In this document: one piece after another, positions 1 to 17,639 of the stretch
How the letters are laid out: each line of letters starts with the position of its first letter
Position numbering within the stretch: position 1 is the first letter of the stretch
NCBI GenBank assembly: GCA_963585895.1
Contig: OY757904.1
Coordinates: forward strand, 87,755,605 to 87,819,604
Source of the DNA: Sepioteuthis lessoniana
Lineage: Eukaryota; Mollusca; Cephalopoda; Myopsida; Loliginidae
Direction: 5' to 3'
DNA length: 64,000 bases
Position numbers and translations under genes: made by a program
Notes under the pieces: model-generated
Seen by the model: only the letters and a program-made list of their open reading frames with translations
What the model was told of the DNA's origin: nothing
Databases searched by the model: none

Positions 1-515
1 ACTTTTGCCAGTATGTAAATTAATTTTGGTACTAAATTAATTTTGGTACTAAATTAATTTTGGTAATAAAATTATGTCGAAAATGTTTACAAAAATTGAT
101 ATACGCCTGTGATAATAGAACACATTATGTAATTTAATGAATCAAAACATATTTCAAATATTCAAAGATAAAGAAACGTTCAGTTAAAGTAGCTGAGATA
201 AACGCGTTAAAAATAATTTATAAATAAATAGCAAGCTACGCTTATTTAAGTTTGCGCAGTAAATGCAAAATCAAAATAGTTTAGCTTGCAGACGAATTCG
301 CCACAAGGTGGAATTAGCTCTGCAGTCATACCATAAATGGGACAAAGTATTTTCCCCTGCCTTTAGAGATCGTTCCAATTGCTTCACATACAAATTGTAT
401 CAACGTCACCCTCATGTTCCTCCACTTTTTAAAATTTCTCGGGCAAGATCCAAGTACTAGTCTATCTTTTGGTTTTCATTCATTTTCTTTCAGTGGCAAA
501 ATATACTCGGTGACA
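1..515. other. unassigned AT-rich DNA
   Basis: No recognisable gene. The first 70 bases contain three copies of a short direct repeat (taattttggtactaaat). The open frames here are short, AT-driven and have no family resemblance I can name. Confidence 0.5.
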
Positions 516-538
516 TTCTTCTTCTTCTTCTTCTTCTT

Positions 539-628
<90 letters not shown>

Positions 629-629
629 T
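516..629. repeat. (TTC)n-(TTA)n compound microsatellite
   Basis: About 50 bases of TTC repeats are followed by about 60 bases of TTA repeats. Read on the minus strand it is (TAA)n then (GAA)n, and it lies directly at the 3' end of the minus-strand LINE fragment that follows. It may be the LINE tail, the pre-existing target, or both. Confidence 0.9.
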
Positions 630-701
630 ACTTCTCTAGAGTTTTTCACATCAGTATTAGCTGATGGTTTTTCACTGGAGTTTGAGTGACAGCAAGTCTC
701 C

Positions 702-1220
702 TCAAGTCTCCAGCACTCGTCTCAGTATTCTGGCCGTCCTCAGCAATGCTGTCGTTTGGATCGTTTCCACCCGTCCGCTAACTTCCAAGTCATCCAGGCC
801 CTTTAATAATCCTTTAGTTACTGTGCCTAACGCACCAATCACAATTGGCACAATCGTTACTTTCATGTTCCACAGTTTTTTCAATTCTTTTGCAAGGTCG
901 AGGTATTTATCCTTCTTTTCACTTTCCTTCAGATTTATTCTGTGGTCCGCCGGGACAGCAAAGTCGACAATTTTGCAGATTCTCTTTCTTTTGTTGATTA
1001 TTATGAGGTCTGGTCTTCTGGCCGGGATTAGGTGATCCGTTTGTATGTTAAAGTCCCATAGGAGTTTATGCGAGTCATTTTCTAGGACAGAGGCGCCGGG
1101 TTGTGCATATACCATTTGTTTGTATGGTCGAATTGAACTTTCCTGCACATTTCCCAGTGGATTACCTTGCCGACCCAGTCGTGTCTCGCCTTGTACTCCT
1201 TCTGTGCTAATTTGCTGCAT
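702..1220 (-). pseudogene. LINE restriction-enzyme-like endonuclease domain
   Basis: A 172-codon open frame covers the C-terminus of the copy 1 polyprotein. It runs from the sequence just after the zinc motif (GNVQ..., partly out of frame) through KLLWDFNIQ, the catalytic RRPD...VDF pair and VIGALGT to a conserved tail (LLRTARILRRVLET). In this family the domain nicks target DNA to prime reverse transcription. The first 50 or so residues are frame-shifted relative to the other copies here, which read KAR.DW.GKVIHWE at that point. It is therefore a fossil and not a working enzyme on its own. Confidence 0.75.
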
Positions 1221-1442
1221 TCGCTTATAATGTGATTGATCGTTTCGTCTCTGTCACCGCATAGCCTACATTTACTGTTTTGTTGCGTCTTATCTATTCT
1301 CGCTTTGATATGATTGGTTCTTATGGAGGGATTCCGTTTCTCTCTTAAGGTTTCCTGTTCTTAGCCAGGTCCAGGTTTTCTGGTGCGAGATGTTGTTTAT
1401 TAGACCCTTAAAGCGGCCATAGAGTTGTTTTCCTTCCCATTT

Positions 1443-1949
1443 TTATTTCCTAGTTGTTGTCATTCTTTCGTTTATCGTGTTGTCCGTATCGACTCTGATG
1501 GTTGTAATTAGTCCTCGTTCGTGTTTTTCTATGTAGTCTTCGAGCCGTTGTATGGATGCGTCAACGGTGTCTTCGATGCCGGCAAATCCTCTTCCTCCCT
1601 CTTTTCTAGATACATATAGTCTGTCAACGTCGTCTATGGGGTGTAATGCCTCATGCAAGGTCATTAGTTTTCTTGTCCTTTGGTCCATTTGTTTAAGTTC
1701 CTCTCTGGTCCACTTGAGAAAGGGTCCCGGGTATCTGACTAGTGGCACAGCCCAAGTATTTATTACTTTGATGAGGTTTCTGCTGGAGAGTTTTGCCTCG
1801 AGTAGTTTTCGCGTTCTCCTGAGATATTCTTTTCGGATCATGTCTTTCATTTGTACTTGTTTGATGGTGTCAGCCTCCAAGATGCCCAAGTGTTTGTAGG
1901 TTTCATTTTCTTCCAGCGTCCTAATTCTGTCGTGATTTGGTAGTTCCAT
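1443..1949 (-). pseudogene. LINE post-RT (thumb/connection) segment
   Basis: A 168-codon frame begins right beside a (TTA)n tract. It is charged and helical, with SSRNLIKVINTWAVPL and RKEGGRGFAGIED motifs also seen in degenerate form in other copies in this window (about 7.9-8.1 kb and 55.5-55.7 kb). It is the segment between the reverse transcriptase palm and the zinc motif of the same element. The upstream RT is absent, so this is a 5'-truncated insertion. Confidence 0.7.
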
Positions 1950-1950
1950 A

Positions 1951-1968
1951 TTATTATTATTATTATTT
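1951..1968. repeat. (TTA)n at the LINE 5' truncation point
   Basis: A short TTA run directly abuts the truncated 5' end of LINE copy 1. Together with the TTA run at the other border it brackets the insertion with the same triplet. Confidence 0.8.
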
Positions 1969-1984
1969 GTTGCTGTTGTCGTTG

Positions 1985-3367
1985 TTATTTTATATTTTTA
2001 AATGTTTTAATAATCAGTGCTAATTTAAAAAAAAAATGAAATTCCAGTCTAATTACATTATTCCCCTGTGGTTGTGTTCGATTAACAGGGTTTCTATTAG
2101 TGTAATAGGTTTTGAGGGCATATTCATCGTATTAAGCATGAATATCCTGAACGTGAGTAGAGTTACTATTTATTTAAAACTAAATTGGATTGAAGACATA
2201 TTCTCCTGTTTAGTCTTGTATAAGATTATAATTATAGAGAATAATGGGAGTCCCAGAATCCTTAACGGCAGACTGTGTGATGAGTTAGTCAAGCGATGCT
2301 TTATTCTAAATAAAAACTAAAGCTGTATTTGAATTATGATTTTGAGAACTAGGCATATTATAAAAGGTTCTTGAAAACACGAAAACTACTTTTTTATCTA
2401 TTGGCACAAACTGTGCATGCGATTGGAAAATAAAAGAAACAGGGTTGGAAAAAATAACAAAATACAAATCAAGTTTTAATCATGCACCTGTCAATTGGAG
2501 ATAGAACAAGTATATTAAAACAACCAAACACTTTCTGCAGATTTCAGATGTTCTGGAATTATAGGGTGAAGTATCTATATGGAAAAATCGAATTCCAAAA
2601 ATTATCCTGAATTTCACTGATGAAACAATGGTACTCAGGGACAAAAGAATAATATTTGATACACTTGTGTCGATAGGACAAGATACTGGGATGGTGCAAA
2701 AGTTTATATTGGATGCTGTTTGACTACTATAAATACCCAACTGAAAATATCTTTCTAAATAATCGGGAAAAAAGAAAAATGAGAATAAAACATTTGGACA
2801 CATATGCCCATTTCCTAAGAGAAATTGATGGAATTTTTGTTGAAACATGGGAATGTGAAAAAGTTAAACTGATTCGCTACTAATGGCAGCTCATAACTTA
2901 ATAAGAACATACGAAATATAATTGGAAGAGAATAAAATATTCAGACTATACGTTGATAGATGTGAAATAGAATGCCAAACATTCACTCTGAAAGACTACA
3001 CTTATAGACATAACTGGGTTGTAAGAGGACTCTCTAAGGAACCACGTAAAGAGCTGTTGTAGAGTGCTAGTGTGCCGCGGAGATTTGATGCGTGAATGCA
3101 AGTTACCAGTTACAGTTAGTGTAAGTACTCAAGAAATGGCAAGTTATAACTTCCAATAGCTTAAGATACGAGAGTTTTTCAATAAATAAGAGGAATTTAC
3201 AAAAGAAAAACTAAATACATTTCTTTTTCAGAGTTTGTTCCATTAATGTAAAATCTGCGTTTAATCTCGAAAATATATTTTGAAGCTATTCAAACTTGTT
3301 TCAAATCAGAGTGCTCTTGGTTTAAACAGAGATCTGTCATTAACTATTCGATTGAGGTGCAAAACAT
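1985..3367. other. unassigned AT-rich DNA
   Basis: No recognisable gene. Minus-strand and plus-strand open frames of 90-122 codons overlap here without family motifs. I see no RNA gene. Confidence 0.45.
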
Positions 3368-3700
3368 GTGAAATTTACGGAAGAATGTGTGATGTGTACG
3401 GAGAAACATGTTCTAGTTAAAAATGTTTACAAATGGGTTTGCCATTATGAATACGAATCGAAAAGACATTCCAAGGTGTAGAATACACTGACTCTCCGGA
3501 AAAGAAAAAAAAATCCATTGGTAGTAAAGATGGTCATCCCAACAGTCTTTCAGGATATGAAAGGATCCATTACTATCGATTTTCTCGAAATTGCAACTAA
3601 ACTGTTTCCTATTGCCAAATCCTTAAGAAAAATTCACCTTATTTATCGAATGAACCTTGTATTTTTATCCCAGATTTTGAAAGAAGTTAAAGACAAAATA
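3368..3700 (+). pseudogene. mariner-like transposase deletion relic
   Basis: The 5' part reads, with one or two frame breaks, as a mariner helix-turn-helix segment (EKHVLVKNVYKWVCHYE). It then jumps directly to DMKGSITIDFLE, the region around the second catalytic block of mariner transposases (usual form: D-x-KG followed by xxFLE). The intervening DNA-binding and catalytic sequence is missing, so this is an internally deleted, non-functional copy. A downstream open frame continues to 3895 with no clear motif. Identification rests on two short matching blocks. Confidence 0.55.
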
Positions 3701-3899
3701 CGTTGCAATGGGGTTTTTTTAACACAAAAAACTGTACAACATGATCTCTCATTTGATGTCTTTAGATCTTCAAAGAGCGTTAATAGAAAAACCCATGGGT
3801 TAAGCGCCAGAAGACAAATCCTTAGCAGAAATTTAAAAAAAATAGGATGTTTAAAAGAGTCTAATTGTATCTGTTTTAATTGTCATAGATATTAGACCA

Positions 3900-4580
3900 C
3901 TGACTTGAAAATATGAAAAAAAAAAAATGTACAGATAAGAGGGAAAGTCCATCACAGGGAGAATAGCAAACATGAAAGGCCACTTTCATTTATTTTAATA
4001 GAACACAACAAAAGAGCTGGAAATAAAGGATAAGTAAGCAAAAATTCATGAAGAATATATTTGAAGTTGAAATTAGCTATAAACATTTAATATAAGTGTC
4101 AGTAGTTTTGAATAAGTAACTTACCAAATTTGAAGAGAAATGATTGATTTTATGTATCGACCAGCGTAGAAGTTGAATGCATAGGTTTCTACACACAAGT
4201 AATATACTAATAGGTTATTAAAGAGGGTTTATCACTATTGAAAAGATTTTACAAAATTCGCCCAAAAGTGCTGTGAAAGTATCAAGAAAACTATTTTATA
4301 GTGCCTTCAAATACTAAAACTGGAAATATGTGATCTTGATATATGAAATTACAACACTAAGCAGAAAAAACAAACAAACAAACAAAAAACAAAAGTGAAA
4401 ATCAATAAAATTATGTAGTATTATACAAACGTCTTTGGACATTTTAAACTATAGTAAATTTCTACAAATTACCAACTGATAAGTGGATATTTCACATTGC
4501 GTTTTTTTTTGCTGATGAAACTTTAGCTCGGTTTTAATACCTGTTCATTACATTTTGTTGTAGGGGTTCTGAATTTCAAG
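3900..4580. other. unassigned AT-rich DNA
   Basis: Nothing recognisable: A-rich runs, including an (aaac)n stretch near 4375-4395, and no coding motif. Confidence 0.5.
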
Positions 4581-4589
4581 AAGTTACTG

Positions 4590-5558
4590 GTTATTGTTCA
4601 TATTTTGTATGGTTTCCCTTGACTTGAATAATTGCTTCAGTGCGTCGGGGAAGAGATGTATACAAATCCTTCACAATCTTTATAGGTATGAGATGCCATT
4701 CTCTATGGTTGATTTCTCACAATTCTTGCATTGATTCTTCTGACGAACTCTTCTCTATATTTCTGTCCATATTTGCCCGATGATATTTAAGTTAGGGGTC
4801 CGAGCTGGAAATTTTTTCAACACGGTAACACCTTCATCAGCTAGACCCGGTGTTGCTCGTGACCTGTGGCATGGAGATCTGTCATGCAGAAAAGTCTCAT
4901 CTTCATCCAAGTCTGGGATCAAATTGTTCTCCTGCAACAAGATGTATTTGCCACTATTTAAGTTTCCACCAATCCTAACCAACTTTCTTGAACCATCACT
5001 TTTTATATATTTCCACCACACTATTACCCCCAACTTCACTGTTTTCGTCGTAAAACGTTGGTCATTTCGATTTCCTGGAGGCTTACTAACGAATTGTTGC
5101 TTATTAGAATGCAGCTCCATCCTAGTTATACGGTTGAATATGATCTTATTCCAAGTATATGAATCCTATAGTTCATATCTCTTTGGACAGCTTAATTTTG
5201 ATTTCAAATGCTTTTAATTTGATGCTGGTTTTGCAGCAATACACCCTTTTAATTCTTAAAGGATGCACCTAGTAATATCTACTGATACCAAATTGGACAA
5301 GCCGCACTCATCAATCTCTTGTCTTGTAGCCTTCTTTGGAGGAACCTTTGTTATCTTGATCAGTTTTTGTACCATCCTGTGCTGCAGCTTTCGAGGACAA
5401 CCACATCTTAGCCGATCCGAAGTACTCCTTGTGTCTTGAAACCTTAAGAGGGTTTCTGAAATAATGCTTCAAGATATTCTGAGTTATTTAGCTATCACTC
5501 TCCGGCTTGTATTTTTGGCCATCTTCCCTATCTTCATCCTCAATTCCATGACGGACAT
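4590..5558 (-). pseudogene. Tc1-like transposase fossil
   Basis: Read from 5558 down to about 4590, the conceptual protein begins with a helix-turn-helix region containing a CGCPRKL block (Tc1 consensus G-R-P-R-K). It continues with VIVWWKY, a NSGKYILLQENNLIPD block, DRSPCHRS (equivalent to the DNAPCH block with the second catalytic D) and TPNLNIIGQIW (equivalent to SPDLNPIENLW). The third block has N in place of the conserved D, and several stops and frameshifts are present. This is a dead copy of a cut-and-paste transposase of the Tc1/mariner superfamily. I could not define terminal inverted repeats by eye. Confidence 0.8.
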
Positions 5559-5639
5559 TAAAGTAACTTCCCGCCTAGCCAGGAGTTGACACAAGGTCAT
5601 GGTACACACAAATTAAGTTTCATGCGTGGGTATATAAAA

Positions 5640-5885
5640 AAATGCTTGCTCCCTTTAGCATTCACGTCCAGTCAGCTGAGGCTGTAGAATACACCGACTG
5701 CACATCAGCAAAAGAATAAGAAACCCCGTAACGATGCCACCTGTTGGCTGTGGGTGGTGACCCATGAGGCTTAAGAACGGGATCTTGGTGGTTGAGCAGT
5801 CCTTGGCCCGGCAACTGCGTATTTAAATGACTTGCAACTTTGACTCTTACTGGACTTGTCACGTTAAGCTCTAGCACCTATATGT
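5640..5885. repeat. GC-richer block, possible SINE-like repeat
   Basis: This 240-bp block has clearly higher GC than its surroundings. It contains segments such as ccacctgttggctgtgggtg and ttggtggttgagcagtcctt. I see no convincing A and B boxes, so the tRNA-derived SINE idea is only a guess. Confidence 0.25.
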
Positions 5886-6149
5886 TAAGTCCTGACCGTA
5901 TTCTTCATTCTGCATTTGTGGCTAACTCTCTACCCTTTATCTTATGGGTGCCAGAAGGCTGTGGTTGAGGGTCACTTGCGTTGAGGGAATAGGAATTTGA
6001 CCACTGCTAAATTACATGGTATTAAGTAACGTCTACTGAAAACCTGAAATTGACAAGCACTCGAAACCCTACCCCAGCTCGAGTATACGGGTTGGGTATC
6101 CCCGTCTCAAGCAAAGCCAATGGTGATTTCCCAACACAGGTTTGACTCC

Positions 6150-7110
6150 TTGGTGGGTTATAAAGCACAGGACTTCCGAAAAATGAACGACACCTGTGTC
6201 TTCTTCAAAGAAAAACCCCCAAACACTTTCGGATTCGGAGATTGAGACAGCGTACTTCATTTGATTCATCGTCATTGAATCTTTGGAGGTGATCTGCCAA
6301 GCTTTATTCTCTATTTTTCTTATTGGAAAAGTAATCTCTTGAAGAACTTCTAAAAATGTGAAAAAGACAAGGAACGGTAATTTTCTTGTGGAAGTCCACA
6401 GCCAGAGGAAGGCTGAGATCATCCTCAAAATGGAGACTTTTCTCATGACAAAGAGTAAAGCCTATCTAAATGAAAAATTTAATACCTCGAAAGTATTCAA
6501 CAGAAGTCAGGAACAGTTCTGAGCTACAGCGGAGGAGATAAGAACATTCCCGGAAAAACAAGGAGTCACAGACTTCAAAAGAATTACGATGATGAAAGGC
6601 GAAGAGCAAATCCAGATTAGCACATACATTCTGATTTTTAATCAGCCCAAAATTCCCAAGGAAGTAAAATTAGGTATTGACCCGAGAGGGTTGAACAATA
6701 TATTCCATTACCCCTGAGGTGCTTCAAATGTCAAAACATTGGGAACGTCAGACAGGTGCAAGGTGCGGAAAAAAGATCTGGATCACTCGGAGGAAGATTG
6801 CTCAAATAAAATTCAATGTCCAAACTGTCGACAAACCCACACCGCTTTCTCAAAATCTAGTGATATTTATAAAAGAGAGCAGGAAATACAAGAGATATAT
6901 AACCTTTTTGGAAGCAAGGAGGATTGTAGGGTCCTGTATGGGAGAAAACACTTCTGTTACATGGAAACTGGGCCCTATTAGACAAAGCAATCTAGCGAAC
7001 AAATACAGAGCTCTCATGGAGAAACTGTTCCATTTGGAACCAAATGATTGACTAAAGTTTCTTGGGCAGCTAAAAACCAACATTCGGCTGAAAATCATAA
7101 AACAGAAGTA
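6150..7110 (+). pseudogene. LINE ORF1 (gag-like, zinc-knuckle) fragment
   Basis: Across shifting frames the plus strand encodes a gag-type ORF1 of CR1/Jockey-like LINEs. An RRM-like stretch ends in YILIFNQPKIPKEVKLG. Tandem zinc knuckles follow, around DRCKVRKKD..., HSEEDCSNKIQCPNCRQTH and SKSSDIYKREQEI. Next is a block seen downstream of the knuckles in such ORF1s (FLEARRIVGSCMGEN). ORF1 proteins of this kind bind the element's RNA. Stops and frameshifts are frequent and no reverse transcriptase follows. Which clade it belongs to (CR1, Jockey or I) cannot be settled from this fragment. Confidence 0.7.
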
Positions 7111-7299
7111 CAAACCAAACTAAAAGTATTTACAATAAATCCAGAGGAATACAATGACATAAAAAAACAAAAAAAAAACAATCTTCCATTCAAGTGCAAA
7201 GCACTCCTGGTAAAACTCACTATCCAAACTAGTTGGTTAACTATTATACTACACAAGGCCCTTCTGATACGCAGGGAATTCTTCAAATGACTTGAGCTC

Positions 7300-7809
7300 A
7301 ATCATGTAATAATAGTTAGAACTGGTAAATGAACATATCAAAAAATGTCCCGAATTCGAGTCACGTTTACTTTCTTGAGAAAGATATGAACCTCCTGATT
7401 CTCTCATTTATTGTTTAATAGCACCATTGCTGTCTTTCTACAAAAAATTCTTGTGCATTTAATAACCCACGAAGGTGATATTAAACTACGAATCCAAACC
7501 AAAAATGATTCGAACAAGAGAACCTCTTCAAGTTCTTTATTTTATCTCAACGCATGGATTGAAACGTTGGGTTAGCAACATCAAATGTTCGGAAAAAAGT
7601 TGACTTGTTTGAATATTTTCTGCTATGAGAACTCAGGTTATGCAAATAATTGACACAATGAAATTTGCTTGAAGAATAAAAAGGAGTAAAAGACAAGAAT
7701 AGATAAACTAAAAATTCAATGAAGCATGAATACCATCTAGATCTCTGCTCGGCAAAAATACTGAAGGATGAGCAAGAGATTTTCGAAAATCATTGCGGAG
7801 CGGCGATAG

Positions 7810-7811
<2 letters not shown>
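7300..7811. other. unassigned AT-rich DNA
   Basis: No recognised feature. It may include the tail of the ORF1 fragment (an open frame runs to 7290) but nothing diagnostic. Confidence 0.45.

Positions 7812-7866
<55 letters not shown>
7812..7866. repeat. (AAT)n microsatellite
   Basis: A pure run of about 18 AAT/TAA triplets directly precedes the truncated 5' end of the next LINE fragment. Confidence 0.95.
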
Positions 7867-7868
<2 letters not shown>

Positions 7869-8760
7869 GGAAAAAGCAACAGAAGGAATATAACTATCCA
7901 CTCAGGAAAGAATCGAGACGCTTGGAAAAAAGAATACTAAAAAATCTGGAGATATTACTAGCGGATACCATCTATCAAATATAAACGAAAGAAAAAATCA
8001 GGAAAAACTAGAAGTGCAAGGAAAGTACTAGAACTAAACTTTCAAGCCAGAACTTAATAAAAGTTAATAACACTTTCACTGCCACTATCGTATGATACTC
8101 CATGTTCTTTCTGAATTAGCCAAGAATGGAGCTCAGACATAGACCACAAAACACTAAAAGTGATCGCGATGCATAAGGCTCGAAAGTAGATGCAGACGAG
8201 AATGATGTGGGAGTAAAAAAGAAGGAAGAAGTATGTGTAATCATGGTACCTTAGGGCCAGGAAAAATATATAAATATGAGTAAAGAAATTTAATTACAGC
8301 AGTCAATAACTATAAAAACAGCAAAAATACAAAGAGAGACAAAAACAGGAATTAGTAAATCGACAAAAATGGGAAGAAAAACAACTGTATGGATACTTCG
8401 TACGATAAAGCAAATTGCTCACAATTTGGGCATGATATTGCAAAGGAAATCTAAAGAGCAGTAACTACTCATTATTAATATCGACTCAAAATAATGCCAC
8501 AAGAACTAGGTAAACGCTTAAATAGATGAGACTCAAGAGAACCGGAGGTGTAGAATATGTTAAGAAAGAGAAATGAAACAGTAAATAATATAATAAGCGT
8601 ATGTAGCCAACTGGCTTAGAAAGAGTTCGAAAGCATGAACGACTGGATAGGGAAAGTAATTCAATGGGAACTGTGCAAGCAATCTAAATTTAATCATACA
8701 AACAAATGATACATGCATAATCCAGAAACTGTCTTAAGTTTGCCGATTCTATTTTTAGTG
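7867..8760 (+). mobile_element. REL-endonuclease LINE fragment (copy 2, degenerate)
   Basis: Same family as copy 1 but on the plus strand and far more decayed. Readable blocks are LEILLADTIYQI (equivalent to LGILEADTIKQ), KLSSQNLIKVNNT, and around 8600-8720 a DWIGKVIQWELCK segment followed by KFNH..K and YMHNPE. The endonuclease catalytic region after YMHNPE is missing. The 5' end begins right after an (AAT)n run, at nearly the same codon where copy 1 is truncated. Confidence 0.65.
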
Positions 8761-8829
8761 TCCTTCATCATTACGTCCTCCACACATACTACTTACTCCA
8801 ACGCCTCAGATTTGTCATTTATAGATTAT

Positions 8830-14789
<5,960 letters not shown>

Positions 14790-15370
14790 TTCATTGTTTG
14801 ACAGCAAGTGGCGTTAGCCTCTAGATGAATCTAGGTAAAACAAAGTTCATGAGTTATAAGCAAGATGGTGCCATCTCCTCATTAAATGAAAATTCACTGA
14901 AATCATTTCATATACTTCGGTAGTAATAACTCATGGCATGGGTTGCTCTTAATAGGTTAAATGGTCATATGGAAATCTGATGTCTCTTATAAATAAAACG
15001 AGAATTCTTCCAAGCTGTACAATTGTATAGTTGCACCACTAGGTTATGCTTCGAGAAAAATCTAGATAGAAACTACACAAGGATGCTACGTGCCGTTTTG
15101 AACAAATCACCATTCAACCAAAACATCTGTACGGCCACTTGCCTCTCATTTCACAAACCACCCGAGTAAGATGAGCAAGACTTGTTTGGGGCTGTTGGTG
15201 AAGCAAGGGCGAACAAGTAAGAAACGTTCTCTCACGGACTTCAACACATGGATACAACACTGTTTGGCAACTAGCAAAAACTTACATTCATCAGCTTTAT
15301 GCGGACACTGCATGCTATTTAAAGGACTTATCAAGAGCGATGACCGATAGGGACATATGGTGACAGAGAG
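14790..15370 (+). mobile_element. RTE-type LINE 3' fragment (degenerate)
   Basis: Readable with several frame breaks. An AASGVSL..NLGKTKFMSY block corresponds to the AAGGIGLHV..KTGLMCFN segment of the 24-kb copy. It is followed by the post-RT tail RNYTRMLRAVLNKS, YGHLPLIS and YIHQLYADTACYLKDLSRAM. The same blocks occur in order in the RTE fragments at 24.0-24.56 kb and 50.57-50.90 kb. This is the end of the ORF2 reverse transcriptase protein, which is not active here. Confidence 0.65.
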
Positions 15371-15379
15371 TTTAGGGAA

Positions 15380-16232
15380 TCTATGCTATCAGTACGACTT
15401 GATGACTTGGATGATGATATATCATTTTCTGCTTCAACCTTCCGTTAGAAGATACAATTAAAAATGTACTCAAATCTTTGAAAGCACGGTGGGATTCAAT
15501 GCTTTTAATATGGCAAACTATATAATAAGATAATAAACCAACCGCAAGTTCAGTTTTTAACCGAGTGATGATTTTGTAGAGCTAGGCTTTCATTATGAAC
15601 ATCATTTGTCAATAATCCCAAATCTCGACATAACGGAGAGATTTATGGATATCTATGGATCACTGATATTACGGGAATCCAATATATTCATGGATCTTTT
15701 AATGTATTATATTTTTAATGGATCATGTAACATTATTATATTTTTGAATATATTTATAATATTGTAGGACCAAAATTTTGTTTGCTTTTTGATAAGTAGC
15801 GTATAATCACCAACCGTCAATCAAAGATTGTCAAGTTTTCCTGTGAAGTGATTACTGAATTTTATTATCGCTTGTTTTCTAATTGCCAATGGAAGTAAAG
15901 TATATGAAAAACGTCGAAAACGGAATGTTCAGTGGGGGGAATTCATTCCATAAAACAGTTCTTCTCTTGTAATCATTATGCATAAACGTTATGGAGACGG
16001 TTATACTGTTGAGTTTTAAAAAAGGTGCTAAAAGGCGCATGATTTTATAAATACATCTTTGAAATGATTGTTTTCGTTATCTATGGTCTATAAAATGAGA
16101 ATTACAGTGGCTTAAAGATGGTTTTACAGACGTAAATGCTGGCAAATTTCATATGAAAAATACATCCTCCGAATATTTTGTTTTTAATATATTTTATTAA
16201 CATAACCTCGGATATATTTCCATCTTTTTCTA

Positions 16233-16287
<55 letters not shown>

Positions 16288-17079
16288 CAGAAAGTTCTGG
16301 TAATATCCCTATGAAAGCAATTACTTCGCTTAACAACTAGTTTCAACAGTTTCTATTGAAATATTCTATTTAAGCAAATATAAAATAATTTTAAAAAGGA
16401 TATTGTTAAAAAATGGAAGAAACAAATGTAAAAAAGAATAAAGAAAAAAAAAGAAAAAAAAAGAATATATTCGTACAAAATTCGTCCGCAAACTACGTTC
16501 AAAAACTTTCAATGTTTGAGTAATATATTTGTATTTTGAAATGATTTTTCACTGTTTAGAAATTCATTCGCACAGACTGCATTATTTCTAGACAGAAAAT
16601 AAATGTGTTTGTTCTAAGTGAACCTTCCTATTTTAGGCTAATTTTTTGAATGTAGACATACATTTTCTACAGTAGTTTTCCCTGGTGTCCATTTGTTGAA
16701 AATATTCTGGTTTTGATAATCAATATCCATACCTGACTTATTTTGTGGATGGTTATTTTTTTCTTTTCATTCACCAATGTATCTCCGACGACCGCATTTG
16801 TAATTTTTAGTACATTACTGCCGACTTCCTAACGTATTGATATAAAAAGATTTTTAGAGTGAAAATAAATGAGCCCTTTCAGTAAAAGTTTTAAAGAACG
16901 CTTAGCTAACTTTTGCTATCAAATGTAAAAAGATATCTACTTTTACTTTTAACAACTGAGTTGATGAATATTCTTTAATGACAATGAACACAAAATATTT
17001 CTGTAAAGTGTTATTCATCCTCATTAGAGATTAATTTTCTGTAGGATTTGTAAAAGTCATTAGTATTATTTGAAACAGT
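15380..17079. other. unassigned AT-rich DNA with an (AT)n tract
   Basis: No recognised gene. An (AT)n run of about 50 bases lies at 16,233-16,284. Short direct repetition around 15,640-15,760 uses 'atggatc' and 'atattttt' words. Confidence 0.5.
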
Positions 17080-17230
17080 TTATAAGGATATCTGTTCATA
17101 TTTGATGTTATTACCAAGTAGATCCATAAGTTTTTGGTTATAGACCGTAGAATCCATAATAACAACACTTCTACCTTTGTCAGAAGGTGAAATAACGATG
17201 TTGTGATTAGAAGATAGAGATTTCAAGGCA
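17080..17230 (-). pseudogene. Penelope-like RT N-terminal relic
   Basis: The minus strand reads ALKSLSSNHNIVISPSDKGR and then VVIMD...YNQKLMDLL. This matches the DKGR/VVxMD signature that opens the reverse transcriptase of Penelope-like elements. Only about 50 codons are recognisable. It lies in opposite orientation to the longer Penelope-like fragment 400 bp downstream, so the two are probably separate insertions. Confidence 0.5.
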
Positions 17231-17461
17231 GTTATGTTATTGTTTTTGTCTTTCTTTTTCTTCCTTCTTTTGATTCGTTTTAAAATCCATTTCCATTGAT
17301 TTTCACTCTGTTAATGTACTGACTTTATTTTTCTAAATTCCATTTCAGTGGATTTTTATTTTTCTGGTGAATAAAATTATTCGTTTATGTATCTGTCCTC
17401 TATGTGACATATAAGTAATTTCAGGAGGGTTACTTAGCAGATTCTTTAAATTTTCATTCTA

Positions 17462-17467
<6 letters not shown>

Positions 17468-17538
<71 letters not shown>

Positions 17539-17558
17539 CGTGTGCGAGTGAATTTGTA

Positions 17559-17607
<49 letters not shown>
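17468..17607. repeat. (AT)n-(GT)n and second (AT)n microsatellites
   Basis: An (AT)n run passes into (GT)n near 17,516. After a 25-base spacer a second (AT)n run covers 17,564-17,607. Confidence 0.9.
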
Positions 17608-17610
<3 letters not shown>

Positions 17611-17639
17611 TTAAAAAAATCTGCAAAACATTAACTAAA

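Larger units (their letters stand above)
636..1950 (-). mobile_element. REL-endonuclease LINE, 3' fragment (copy 1)
   Basis: This is a 5'-truncated non-LTR retrotransposon read on the minus strand. From about 1949 to 1443 it encodes the region just after the reverse transcriptase (short motif YKHLGILEADT). Near 1213-1275 there is a zinc-binding motif, C-X2-C-X8-H-X4-C, and from about 1220 to 702 the C-terminal endonuclease. The endonuclease carries RRPD followed 13-14 residues later by a D in KIVDFAVP, then a K-rich helix with a Y (EKKDKY). This is the layout of the PD-(D/E)XK endonuclease in R2/R4/Dong/NeSL-type LINEs. The frame is broken between the two segments. TAA-type repeats lie at both borders. 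The class is secure; the exact clade (Dong/R4-like) is an inference. Confidence 0.8.

Noticed and set aside
2480..2848. 122-codon minus-strand frame
   Set aside because: No recognisable motif; overlapping plus-strand frames are equally plausible; left as unassigned.
7719..7984. Poly-Asn and poly-Ile frames
   Set aside because: Translations of the (AAT)n run beside LINE copy 2.
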